The notes under the pieces are model-generated. The model did not search any database and had not been told where the DNA came from. It was given only the letters and a program-made list of their open reading frames with translations. From positions 1 through 64,000 of the forward strand of contig BDGG01000006.1 of the NCBI GenBank assembly GCA_001949185.1: DNA of 64,000 nucleotides, given 5' to 3'. Each line of letters begins with the position of its first letter. Position 1 is the stretch's first letter. This document shows positions 36,042 through 46,641 of the stretch, one piece after another. The position numbers and the translations under genes were made by a program. The stretch is from Ramazzottius varieornatus (taxonomy: Eukaryota > Tardigrada > Eutardigrada > Parachela > Ramazzottiidae).

Positions 36042-38296
36042 GCTAATGACTGAACAACTCTGTCAGGTCCTTGAAACTATTGCCAAATACCCGCAATACC
36101 TTTGGCTGCTTTGCGGCTGAAGGACTCTGAAGAAAGGAAAAGGAACGTCAAGAGGACGTCATGGTACAGAAATGTTACAAGTAGACTTTGCCCAAGACAT
36201 CAGCAGAAAAGGTGTACTACGGCAAACCGTGTTATTCATTTCATCAGGTCGACATGTGCGCTACTGCAGCAGCTAAGCATTTTGAAAAATGCAACGTGAG
36301 CAGACAAGTGCAATTGTACTATGGTAGATGCTGGATTCGCAGGTGCAGTTGTATAGTATCTGAGGCACGAGTACGAGGTCAAAATGGCATTGAAAGTAAA
36401 ACATGGATGTGGCTTGCTTGTGCCGTACATCTGCAGCATCGGAAATTAAGTAAGACGCGGCAAGTTCAGACCGGTTTACGGCGCAACTACCGTACAATAC
36501 AGTGGGGATCAAGGTAAACCGCAGCCAGTGTGGTGTAACGTGTAACGTGTAACGATCGAACCATAAGCTCGAGGACATTCACATCCTCCGCGCCGCCATA
36601 CAGTACCTGTGCAGTCTAAAGTTGGAAGGTACATACGTGGCTATTGTCCAACTATACAATCGATAAAAGTGACTTTCCCCTATGCGCATGGTCTAACACT
36701 ATACCTGCGCTCCGTCGGAAAAGGTGTTTGCTTTCTAACCCAGAGCAAGTCATATAACTCCTGTTAATACTTACACACATACGAAGAAACGTACGTGTCT
36801 ATTATAGCGCACATGACCCCCAGAGTTCTGACATACTTGTTGCCAATTGGTCAATCCGTAGTAACGATGCATCGTGTCAAAATCTCAAGAAAAACCAGTT
36901 CAGTACCTGCCATAGTACACGCTGGTCTACAAATAGCCGTGGAAAAAGAGCAAAAACATCGGACAGGTCATTTAACTTTGAATTCCTCTCTGAGCTCATA
37001 TTGCTTTTTGATCGGTTGAGGTTTGCCCAGTAAAGTCGACGGAAGATTTAGCTCAAAGTGTTGATACTCTCAGCCAACATAGATAAAACTACTCAAGACT
37101 CTGGTGGCGCCGTCACAGAAACCGAGAGACCTCGTCACCGCCTATAGCCCGTCTTATGTGTGAAACGGGAATGCGCAACATTACTGCTGGTCAAAGGTGT
37201 TACGTCAGGAGAAAAGTGTTGGGTTGCGAGACGGGGTCGGGCAGGATTGCAGTATCGTTCTGACTTGACGGTCAGCTGAACCCCGGAAGGAACCCCAAAG
37301 CTGGATGGTGAAGGACAAAAGATTTTTTCAGCATTGCTAATGTGATTCGTTGTTGATTCGGACAGGCAATATTATCTGAGCATTGCCGGAAGTAGGATTT
37401 GCAGAATGGTCAGAATGTTATCCGACTGAGTTTGTAGTTTGATTCTCGCTTATCGTTGATTGTTACGGCATTCACGCAGTTAGCATTGCCTTTACATTCC
37501 TGTCCGTGGTTTTAAGCGGCGGAAACTTGATTTAGTAGCCACAAGCCTGTCAATAGTAATTATTTATGAAAATCTGGAAAATAATTCGGATCTACTTAAT
37601 TTTGTCTCGCCAACAGCAGGCGAGACAAAATTAAGTAGATAACAATTACAAACAACAAAAGCTCCAGAAAAGGAGCGAATAAGATTAGCATGAAAAACAA
37701 CAGGTTCTTTAAAGTGCCAATGAAATAGGACAAGACTGGTCCGGGTCCGCGTAGAGAATCCCCCCGGTACATACCGTTTTGGCTGTTATGTGTCATGTCA
37801 TAGCGATCAGCCGATCGACACACACGTCGATCAGATATCTCACCCACCATCCGCGCGGTCTTTTTACACGCAACCGGACCCAAACCTGTCTCGCATCATT
37901 GGCACTTCAAAGTAATCGGTCACCAAGACCGCAAAGACGGTTCAAATTATTTAAACCGAGGAAACTGCAAAGATGACGAGGAATCTTGAGTCAAGAGCTC
38001 AAGTGATAACAGGTTCAAAAGAGGTAAGATAGTTCAAACGAAATAAAAACAAATTTGGCTGAATTCCGGCTTGATCTTTGGTTCAGTCTGTACTGGTTTC
38101 CGGTTCAGGATCTCTCAAACTTTTCTTTAGGTACCAATTCCTATCTTTCCACGCTGGAGTACGTCCGGACGAATGCTATGGCCTTTGCTCGACTGCCGCT
38201 CCTGCGTGCTTCTGCCTTGATGAGGAACTTCTTGGTTTTTTCGCTGGTAGACGGAGTTCGTCGTTTTAGCATTCTTCGCCTTCCAGAGGTGGGACA
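36042..38296. other. Gene-free stretch with a perfect hairpin
   Basis: No supported gene. It contains the perfect 21-base hairpin at 37591-37639. Open frames here are short and show no family features. Confidence 0.5.
37591..37639. repeat. Perfect 21-base inverted repeat, 7-base loop
   Basis: 37591-37611 and 37619-37639 are exact reverse complements separated by AACAGCA. There is no poly-T run after it and no gene beside it. Confidence 0.9.
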
Positions 38297-38943
38297 TCAT
38301 CTTCGTCCAACGCCGTGGCTTCTGCCTCGGAGCAGTTCTCCAGGTGCTTGACCGGAAGAGTCTTCGGGCAGTTCTGGGTGACCCTTCCGCTGCTGGCCGG
38401 TCATGAGGTTCGTCATGGCTGTATTGACGTAGTTGACGCAGTCTTTCTTGGGAATAGTTCCCCGGTCCATGAGGAACTCGTCTTCCACGAAGACTGGAAA
38501 ACGAACAGCAAGGTGAGAGATTGTAGGGCTTTCATTGTCTACCAGGAAGAGAAAGGCCTTGGTGAAAGACAATGGCCAGCAGATGGGAAGTCATCCGAGA
38601 GTGACGCACCTACCTACCAGCCATCCACTTCCGGTCGGGCCAACTCGACCCACTTCCCATCTGCTGGCCGTTGTCTTTCACCAAGGCATTTCTCTCCGTT
38701 TCTTACCTTCAACATCGTGTCGATGAGTTGGGTCCAGTGCAGGTTGATCAGCTGGGATGACCACCTCGTCAACCGACTGTCCCAGAGGAATAACTTCCAG
38801 ATCAGGCGTGACACGCTGGCGTCGAACGCTCTCAGCATCTCGTAGTCCTTTCTCAGCCGCTCTCTTCAGCCTCTTCCTCACAGTATCTGGTTTCGGATCA
38901 TCAACACGGTGAATCTTTTGGGTGTCATCTTCGTACAGATAAT
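38297..38943 (-). CDS. Unidentified two-exon coding fragment
   Basis: I do not recognise the product. Exons 38943-38707 and 38493-38297 join in phase (donor GTAAGA, acceptor CGTTTTCCAG). The first starts after a good acceptor (TTCTTCCTCAG), so upstream exons are missing from the model. It reads DYLYEDDTQKIHRVDDP, then a basic helix (VRKRLKRAAEKGLRDAE) and VIPLGQSVDEVVIPAD. The second exon reads VFVEDEFLMDRGTIPKKDC and ends in a Gly/Arg-rich tail. Another frame of the last exon ends in an acidic tail (ALDEDDVPPLEGEEC, stop 38276-38278), so the true end is unsure. It lies in a repeat-rich region and may be a transposon-borne or decayed gene. Confidence 0.35.
38548..38695. repeat. 44-base inverted repeat, 60-base spacer
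   Basis: 38548-38591 and 38652-38695 are reverse complements with two mismatches. The pair lies entirely inside the putative intron 38494-38706 of the fragment above and would fold into a long hairpin. Confidence 0.85.
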
Positions 38944-39106
38944 CTGAGGAAGAAAAAAAAGCAGTTTAAAAACGAAGGTAATTCACCTAATCAAGGCTAC
39001 AAACAACGTCCCAAAACATTCACCTGCAATGAACAGATAAACTTCTTATAGCAACCTGCAGCCAGAGCCTATGACGGCTAAGAACCAACACATACAGTAT
39101 ACTGAC

Positions 39107-41115
39107 CCCTCCAAGTACGGAGTTGACCGATGCTGCATCGTCCGCAGATTTAGCCAGCTGGTTCTGGATAATGGATTGAATCTTGGAAATGATCGACGAT
39201 CCGGATATTTGCGCCCCCGAAAATGTGATGTACTGCAGAAAAAAAGAAGGGTATTATACACAATACTCCAGTTCCGCATCCCATGACGTCTGCTCGCCAA
39301 ATGTTAGTCATTTGACGCCTCATTATTCCAACTCTTCGTCATTGTCAGTTTCTTACTATCATCCAATATTGGATTGAAGACAGCGCCTCGCCCAAAGTCA
39401 TGGAAAAGTAGGCAGAATAGTCGATATCAGGAGTGACCGGAAGAACCAGGCTAGGTGTACTGCTGAGGTCGCCACTTTTGCTTTCATCGTTGTCAGCTTT
39501 AAACTGCGCATTGGAATGGGATATGCGAACAGTGGAGGCATTCAAGGTTGTTCGCTATTGGAACATGCGACGAAGCCGCGATCTTCCGGCTGTGCTCTGC
39601 ACTTTCTGTTCAGCCCCCTTGGCCGTATCAATGGTGATACCAGCAACACAATAACCTGCATGGTGGAGGCATGCGGAGAACCAGGGCGCACTACGTCATG
39701 ATGAGGAAATAACAGGAACCCAGGATGATGAAGGTCAGCTCGATGCCCACATGGGCTTCTTCCGTCTTGTGAAAATTGGGACCGATTAATGCTACAACGA
39801 AACTTGGCCGCATCAAGCAGTCGTCTTACCGTCATAACTGCTAATCAGGAAAAACAGCCATGACAGGAAGCCTTTAGGCTCTTTTGTAAACACAATGGCA
39901 CTGGCCTCACCCAACTTGATCACTCGTCAATATTGTCGCCATATTTCTTCGATTCACATATTTGCCACTAGAGATGGAATAAGTGTGACTAAGTTCCATT
40001 TGGTAAATTCTCACACTGAATCGAACGTTTCGGTATGAAGTCCACACCGGTATTTTCGATTTGGTAAGTTGCTGCATCAAAATTTCATTTACCAAACCAA
40101 ATCACACCGAAATATCGGTAAATCGATAATATCAACGGAAAAACCCAGATGACACTGGCGCAAAACGGGCAATCGTATCATTCGATTGTGAGACGTTTTC
40201 CTTCACTGGACGGCTGGCTGTCTGACTAGCTGATAGAACTACAGTCTGTAATTCCAAAACTTTCTCGTGTTCGCTGAAAAATTAGTGAAACTTTCATCTT
40301 TCTAGGCCCTTTCGGTATGTTTCGATTGACCGAAAAATTTCGATCGGTTTGGGGCGAACGCATACCGAAATCGATTTTTCGATGCGAGGCTAACACTGAT
40401 AATTTCCGGTTTCGGTAACTTCTCATTCCCAATCGAAAAGTTCGTTTTGTTTTCGGTAATTTTCGGTAGATCACACTTATTCCATCTCTATTTGCCACTG
40501 TGATCTATGGGGGTTACTGTACCTTTCTGAGTGAAGGGTGAAAAGATTGATCCAGCTCCAAAGCCGCAAATGGCCAATCCAGCAGCCACGCCGCGAACTT
40601 GTGGGAACCATTTCTGTAGTGGGAGAGACGGGCGAGATGTAGGAGATACCCAAGCCTACCCCGCCGATCACGCCATAACCGACATAGATGATGGCGATCT
40701 GTTTAACATAAAGTCCTAGCGCTGTCATCAGGTTGCCAAAGAAGAAAAGGCTGGGGCCCAGAAGGAGGCCTTTCAACGGTCCACTGCGCTCTAGCCCAGG
40801 ACCCAGCAAGGCGTGCCGGCACTGACGCTGAAACCGGCCACCGCCACATAGAAGATGTTGACAGCTGCAAACAGTCGACATTTATAGTTGCGAGTCAGCA
40901 CCATCTGAGGTAGCTGAAGACCGCGTCAGAGAAGGAAGTGGAAAGGAGTCATCCCCCTGGCTTACCGAAAGCGCGGTCCACTCCGCCATTGCGGCCATAC
41001 CTAATTAAAGACAAGGGTTTTAATCATGGGACAGGTGTTTAAAGGGACGTGTCATACAGTTGTGCCTCGTAGGTAGATTGAAACCCGACCATGCGTACAG
41101 CGACCGAGTACAAGC
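39107..41115 (-). pseudogene. Decayed MFS (oxalate:formate antiporter-like) transporter copy
   Basis: This minus-strand copy parallels exons 2-6 of the intact neighbour (43881-46641). Exon 2 spans 41115-40966 (LYAWSGFNLP), interrupted by extra sequence. Exons 3 and 4 are fused (40864-40523), exon 5 is 39791-39357 (HVGIELTF) and exon 6 is 39232-39107 (IISKIQSIIQNQL). Breaks against the intact copy: a one-base loss after FNLP, a two-base gain near 40812, a one-base gain at the SPVSP segment, and a TAG stop replacing Leu in the LIMTLCALIL segment. Exons 1 and 7-9 are absent. A MITE splits the intron between exons 4 and 5, and a Tigger-like element lies directly upstream. The site where the neighbour has its intron 3 has none here. 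Confidence 0.88.
39970..40489. mobile_element. 520-base non-autonomous transposon with 10-base target duplication
   Basis: The ends begin AGAGATGGAATAAGTGTGA on both strands (19 bases, perfect). ATTTGCCACT flanks both sides (39960-39969 and 40490-40499). There is no coding frame inside; the interior is rich in short TTTCGG/CCGAAA repeats in both orientations. A 9-10 base duplication suggests a Mutator-like or related superfamily. It is inserted in an intron of the transporter pseudogene. Confidence 0.85.
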
Positions 41116-41210
41116 CTGCAATAGTTATCAAACCCTTAATCAGCTGATGCAAGATTTAAGAGCAGAATGGAGTCATTAGAGGCTAAGATCTATTTGTGCT
41201 TGGCACGTAC

Positions 41211-43560
41211 CTGACGAGGGGATTATGCTTGTCCTCCGCCTTTCTGAAATATTCTGACATGATAGAATGATGGAGAAGAGTCTGCTCTATCGTCTGAAAC
41301 AGGCGTAGCTTGCGCAATGAAATCCTGGAAGACACTACAGGAACCGGAAGTGACGTCAAAATCCGGGCATTACATAGTTTATTCAATCAAGCGGTTTGAT
41401 TTCAGTGTTGTTGATTCGTTATTGATCGACAATGTTGCGCTGTGCTTTAGAATACAAGCTAATCAATTGTGCTGAGAAGTTTCCTTTCCTCTCTTTTGCC
41501 CCTCCTGATAGCGCCATGGAATCCGTTAATCCCCTCAACATCTTAAACCTACTGCTGTCGGACTACGAGCAACATCTCCAACTGAGCGACTCTCCGAGCG
41601 AATCTGACAAGATGTTGAAGACACTCATCGAAGGTACGAGTACTGTAAACTTCTACAGTTATGTCGATTTCCCAAAGCATATCTCAGGTTTGGTCTTGTG
41701 CTTACAGACTTCTTGGACGTCCAGATCGGCCAAGCTGGAAGTCCGATATCGGCCACTGAAGATCTTCGATATGAGCTCCCGATTGGCGTGTCGACGTTCG
41801 ATCAGCTGGAAAAGTCTATCGCTGAACCAAACTGTTCCATGGACATAGCGAAGCAGACTTCAAATCCACTCCGAATGATTTCCTTACCGAACCTGCTTCA
41901 AGTGGAACAGAACCTTCTTCCCATGAGCTGTTTGCACCCCGAAACCCGAATCCGAAAGAGGCACCAAACCAGGCTGCTGATTTTGCCTGCAAAAAACGTG
42001 CTGTTGGTTACTGGACCAATGTCTCTTCCAAGAAGCGTCGTAGCCTGGCCAGCGTGCAGGACAAGTTTAGGAAAGTCACCAGTACTCGCCAGCTGCGAGA
42101 ATGGAGAAATCACGTTAGAGAAGGAGGCTCGCGGATCGATAAGCTGAAAGCCCTACGACTGGAGACAGGAGAGAAGTTCTTCCTTGCCAAGCAAAAGCCT
42201 AACGTGGTGAAAGATTTGGATATTCAGCAGTGGGCAGTTACAGCCACCCGTGAGATTGGGCTTTCCGGTTTCACAGCTTCTCCTCATTGGGTTAGAAAGT
42301 TCAAGAAGTGAGGATAATGTCAGACATGATCATTTACTCGATAACGTTTAAGTTTTTGCCGTTTGTGGTCTTATCACTCGTTTGTAGATACTATAACCTC
42401 TGCGACGGGAAAATCACGAAGTTTGTCACCGAAAAGTACCTGAAAAAAGTACCGGACAGGAAGAAGAGTGCCAAAGAGTGCGTTGCTGATGTCGGAGAAA
42501 GAATCCAGGCGTACGGGAAACACTGTCGGTGGAATGCTGATCAGAGTGGATTCGAGTACGAGATGAGACCAGGTCGAACTCTGGATTTCGTCGGTGCAAA
42601 GCACGTTTTAGCACTCACACAGTCTCAGAACTCGATGACTCACAGCTACACGGTTAGGATATGCGTTTCACCAGGTGTCCGCAAGTTTCTGCCCGTTCTC
42701 TTCATCACGCTGCAAAAACCCAAAGGAATCTTAGGACCACTTGTGAAAAAGTCCATGTTTAAAGCTAGTAACCTGTGTGTCACTGCTTCCACGTCTGGCA
42801 AGATGACCAAGGAGCTCTACATCAAATGGTGCGAGGTTTTCTTTCCGCACATGAATCAGCACTGTATATTCCTTGCTGATTCTTGGTCGACGTTTCCTGA
42901 CCAAGAAGCCGTAGATGAAGTCAAACCGGAGGAATTGGAATACGAAATGATCACTATACCACCCAAAGTCACCGGTCAGATTCAGCCACTGGACGTTCTT
43001 TTACTCCGGATGTACAAAAGGTATTTCAGGAAGGTTTCGAACTGGATATTCTTGAACAATCAGCCGGTTCAAGTCCACCATCGGGACGTCATATTGAAAA
43101 TGCATTCCCTGATTCTCCTAGATTTTCTAACCTCATTACTCAAGCTTGGCATTTGTCAGGGTATGTCGACAGGTCCTTAGAATATTTTAACCCCACAGAA
43201 TTCTGTTTCCAAGGACTGACTGGTCGTTTTGACCATGATAAATGTGAGCTTTCCTTGCTTCTGAAATGTGGATGGTGTAAAGTTCCTCTATGCTTCCACC
43301 ACTTTTAGAAGGATATCATTTCTGTAAGATTTACCTTCCTTGACAATCTGAAGTTGAGTTTCGCATACAACATGAGGTCGATAAAATCAATAAGTGGGTA
43401 CCGCCCAGATTTTGACATCACTTCCGGTTCCTGTAGTATTTTCCAAGAATTGATTGCGCAAGCTACGCCTGTTTCAGACGATAGAGCAGACTCTTCTCCA
43501 TTATTCTATCATGTCAGAATATTTCAGAAAGGCGGAGGACAAGCATAAGCCCCTCGTTAG
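41211..43560 (+). mobile_element. Tigger/pogo-like DNA transposon with 158-base TIRs
   Basis: 41211-41368 and 43403-43560 are inverted copies of equal length, about 90 percent identical, and bracket a decayed transposase on the plus strand. The total length is 2350 bases. A TA target duplication is plausible but not clean (TA occurs one or two bases outside each end). It lies immediately upstream of the transporter pseudogene. Confidence 0.85.
41516..43308 (+). pseudogene. Tigger/pogo-like DDE transposase, frameshifted
   Basis: The N-terminal part starts MESVNPLNILNLLLSDY; a basic segment SKKRRSLASVQDKFRKV and a helix-turn-helix-like region follow. An intron at 42308-42387 joins HWVRKFKK to YYNLCDGKITKFVTEKYL in frame. 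The catalytic region has WNADQSGFEYEM (first Asp), FLADSWSTFPDQ (second Asp) and IPPKVTGQIQPLDVLLLRMY, as in the DDE_1 superfamily. A frameshift near 43105-43125 moves the C-terminus to another phase, where SPRFSNLITQAWHLSGY and a Cys-rich end (CGWCKVPLCFHHF, stop 43306-43308) continue the family pattern. A second break lies near 41820-41840. It is not functional as it stands. Confidence 0.8.
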
Positions 43561-43880
43561 AATAGAACTTTTATACTTTGATCACAAATAACCAAGTGTA
43601 CACGCGCCTCCCCCAACTCTTGGCATATGGACGCTACTGTTAGTAGACCGCTTATTTCCGCGATCAGTGACTTGATCGAACCGACTGAAGTGTATCAAGA
43701 TAGCTCAGGAATCTGTCAAGTCCAGCAGGTCAAATCAAAGCAGTGAATCTTTGGGGAGGGCTGAAACACTTGTGTCCGTGCCAAGAGTTAGAAGAGGCTC
43801 GTGTACTTGCGTAGCTCTTGGGGTTATCTTGGGCGCCTTGTCGCTGCCATACTTGACCTCACGAAATCGACACATGTTTC
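43561..43880. other. Short spacer
   Basis: 3' flank of the intact transporter. Nothing else seen. Confidence 0.5.
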
Positions 43881-46641
43881 TCAATCTACGGACTGAGTCT
43901 TTCCTTTGGTAAGGGCAGAGGGAAGGCCGGGCGACTGACTAACAACTTGATGGCTATCGAAGAGAGGATCCCCCTTGCCGTCGACCATAGTGCTTGTGGC
44001 CGTTGGTTGTGGGGCCAACGACTGCAAATAGGCAGCCCATTCCACCTTTTCCTCTTCCTTCGACAACCACACTGGTCTCCACCTGACCAATCGCACAAGT
44101 CTACCATCCAAAAAGCGGAATCTCAAGACTTCACCGGCTATTTTGGGCAGCTTGCGGTCGCGCAGATGTGTAGGGATAAAGAGGCAGACAAGAAAAGACA
44201 AGAGGACAGGAGCCAGGATCCAGCGAAAGTTGAGGTCATACCAGCGCATGCTGTCGTCCGGATAGAGCTTCTTCTGTTTATTGTACACAGCGGAAAAGAT
44301 CAGGCCACCAGCAACGGCGTCAATGGCCCATGCCGTCAGGATGACTCCATGGGTAGCCCCCACATTCTGTCAAGGTGATTGCTGACACATTTCATCCACT
44401 TCCATTGATGCAAGACAAGTTACCTTTGCCCCAAACTGGTCCGCCAAGAAGGCCGGAATCATTCCAAATCCTCCACCATCTGTAACAACAACACAAACTT
44501 CAATGACACATGTAAGAGGGCCCACGCACTCCATCAGACGGTGCACTGTATCATCCAGAACGAAATGATGGGTCACTGGGAGGCGCCACTTGACTGAGTT
44601 GAAAGGGGGCAACGCTGCAACCTGACTGGCGGCCTTCGACCATGGTCCAGTCAATCCAGTCAACCTTACTTTCAAAACAACTTGAGGCTTAAAAGTATAC
44701 TTTGGACGGCTGAGAGACTGTGTAGAGGTGGGCAAGTAGAAAAACCGAGGGTAATTGGATCGTACTCACAGAAAAAGCCAATGATGAAGGCGCATGCTAA
44801 AACGCCAGCGTAGCTCCTGGCATCTAGTGCAGAAGGCAGACATCCCAGGCAAACGGCTTGACAGGCCAGCGACAGGACGAACAAGGGCTTGCGGGATTTG
44901 ATCAGATCAGAGATGAGGGGAAGGACCAAACGTCCCGACAGGTTCAGCTGTAACACAACACCGCGGATCAGTACATATAAGTAGCTTTCACTGAGAGAAC
45001 AATGGGGCCCTTTCCATACGGCATAGAACTGACAAGCCATCAGATATGACTTACTCCTCCAAGGATAGAGTTGACTACAGCTGCATCGTCGGCACTTCTT
45101 CCTAGCTGATTCTGAACGATGGACTGGATCTTGGAAATGATTAGCAATCCGGTAATTTCCGCTCCCATAAACATGACGTACTACAAAGAAGAGCGGGGTT
45201 ATCACGCCAAGAACATTGGGCTGCCAAGTTGCGAGTTACTGTTCATACTATCATCCAGTACTGGACTGAAGTCAAAGCTTCCATAAGGATCATGGAAAAG
45301 TGGGCAGAGTAATCAATTTGCGGTACTACGCGAACAAGGACGCTGCTGCCGTCTTCCTTGTTCTGACCATCATTTGTTCGGCCAGAAGTGGAGAAAGCGA
45401 TGGGAGGAGTGGAGGCTTCCAAGTTGGTCTTGCGATGAAGAGCCCGACGTAGCCATGTTTTCTGGGGTGTCCTTTGAAGGTCCACCTTGCGTTCAGCTCC
45501 CTTGACCGTCTCGATATTGATACCACGAACAGTGTAACCTGGTGGAGGCATGCGCAGAATCAGGGCGCACAGCGTCATGATGAGGAAATAGCAGGAGCCC
45601 AGGATGACGAAGGTCAGCTCGATGCCCACATGGGCTTCTCCCGTCTTGTGAAAGTTGGGACCAATTAAGGCTGCAAAGGACGGGCTCATACACAATAATC
45701 TACAACGAGTTGATACAGCCTCTTTCCGCTCCTCTTGTGGAAGGATGAGAATAGAAGGGCCTAGCTACCTTTTTGCGTGAAGGGGGAAAAGACGGAGCCG
45801 GCACCGAAGCCGCAAACGGCCAAGCCAGCTGCCACACCGCGAATTTCTGGGAACCATTTCTGTAGGGGAGAGACGGGCGAGATGTAGGAAATGCCAAGGC
45901 CCATGGCGCCAAAGACCCCTACAGCATCAACTAAAGCTCAACGGTCAGAGCTCAAGGGAGAAGAATGGGATGTATAATCTTACCGTAGCCAATGTAGACG
46001 ATGGCCAGCTGCTTGACGTATACTCCCAAGGCCGTCAGCAAGTTGCCAAAGAAGAAGAGGCCGGATCCTAGAAGTAAGCCCTTCAATGGGCCGTTTCGTT
46101 CCAACCATGGTCCCAGCAGCGCCGCGCTGATAGCAAAGATGGCCACCGCCACGTAAAAGACGTTGACCACTGTATCCAATAATGATGATCATAAGAACTT
46201 TTCCTATGGTTCGTCATCGGCACAGAAAGAAGAACAGGATGACCAGCCTTACCGATGGCACGATCCACACCGCCGTTCCGACCAAACAGTTGGGCTTCAA
46301 TGGGAAGGTTAAAGCCGGACCAGGCATACAAGGAGCCGCAACAAGCCTGCAAGATGGGCAGGATTTGTTACTGAAGTCACGGGCAAAATGTAATAAATGG
46401 CCAATTAATTTGAGGATGCGGATCGTACCTGGACGAGGACGGCGCAGGGCATCAGCATGTATCGGTTGAAGGGAATGAGACGGGGTACCAGCCATCTTTC
46501 CCGCTCCAGTTGTTGCTCGCTCCGTTCAAACTTGGTATGAGTGTAATGGTATACAAAAGCCTTTTTGGGCCACAACAAGACATTGCACTTTTCGGCCTGG
46601 AATTTCGCCCTGGCGCTGGACATTGCGCCGATGCCGACCAT
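43881..46641 (-). CDS. MFS transporter, oxalate:formate antiporter-like (9 exons, 636 aa)
   Basis: Twelve-span major facilitator, plasma-membrane or organellar; substrate unknown, probably a small carboxylate by family analogy. Exons in transcript order: 46641-46429, 46346-46253, 46169-45984, 45918-45769, 45670-45249, 45180-45055, 44947-44770, 44479-44424, 44366-43881. The N-half has LYAWSGFNLPIEAQLFG, GLGISYISPVSPLQKWFPEIRG and GFGAGSVFSPFTQK, the pattern of OFA-type carriers. A long hydrophilic central loop (about residues 265-340) follows TM6. The C-half has FMGAEITGLLIISKIQ, GRLVLPLISDLI and YGGGFGMIPAFLADQFGAK. The hydrophilic tail is about 90 residues. The ATG at 46641 is the first in the frame; M at 46623 is an alternative. 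A dead paralogue sits next door at 39107-41115. Confidence 0.9.

Noticed and set aside
41212-41262. Apparent first exon MSEYFRKAEDKHNPLVR for the transporter pseudogene
   Set aside because: It is part of the transposon's terminal repeat and recurs inverted at the other end; its phase does not fit the next exon.
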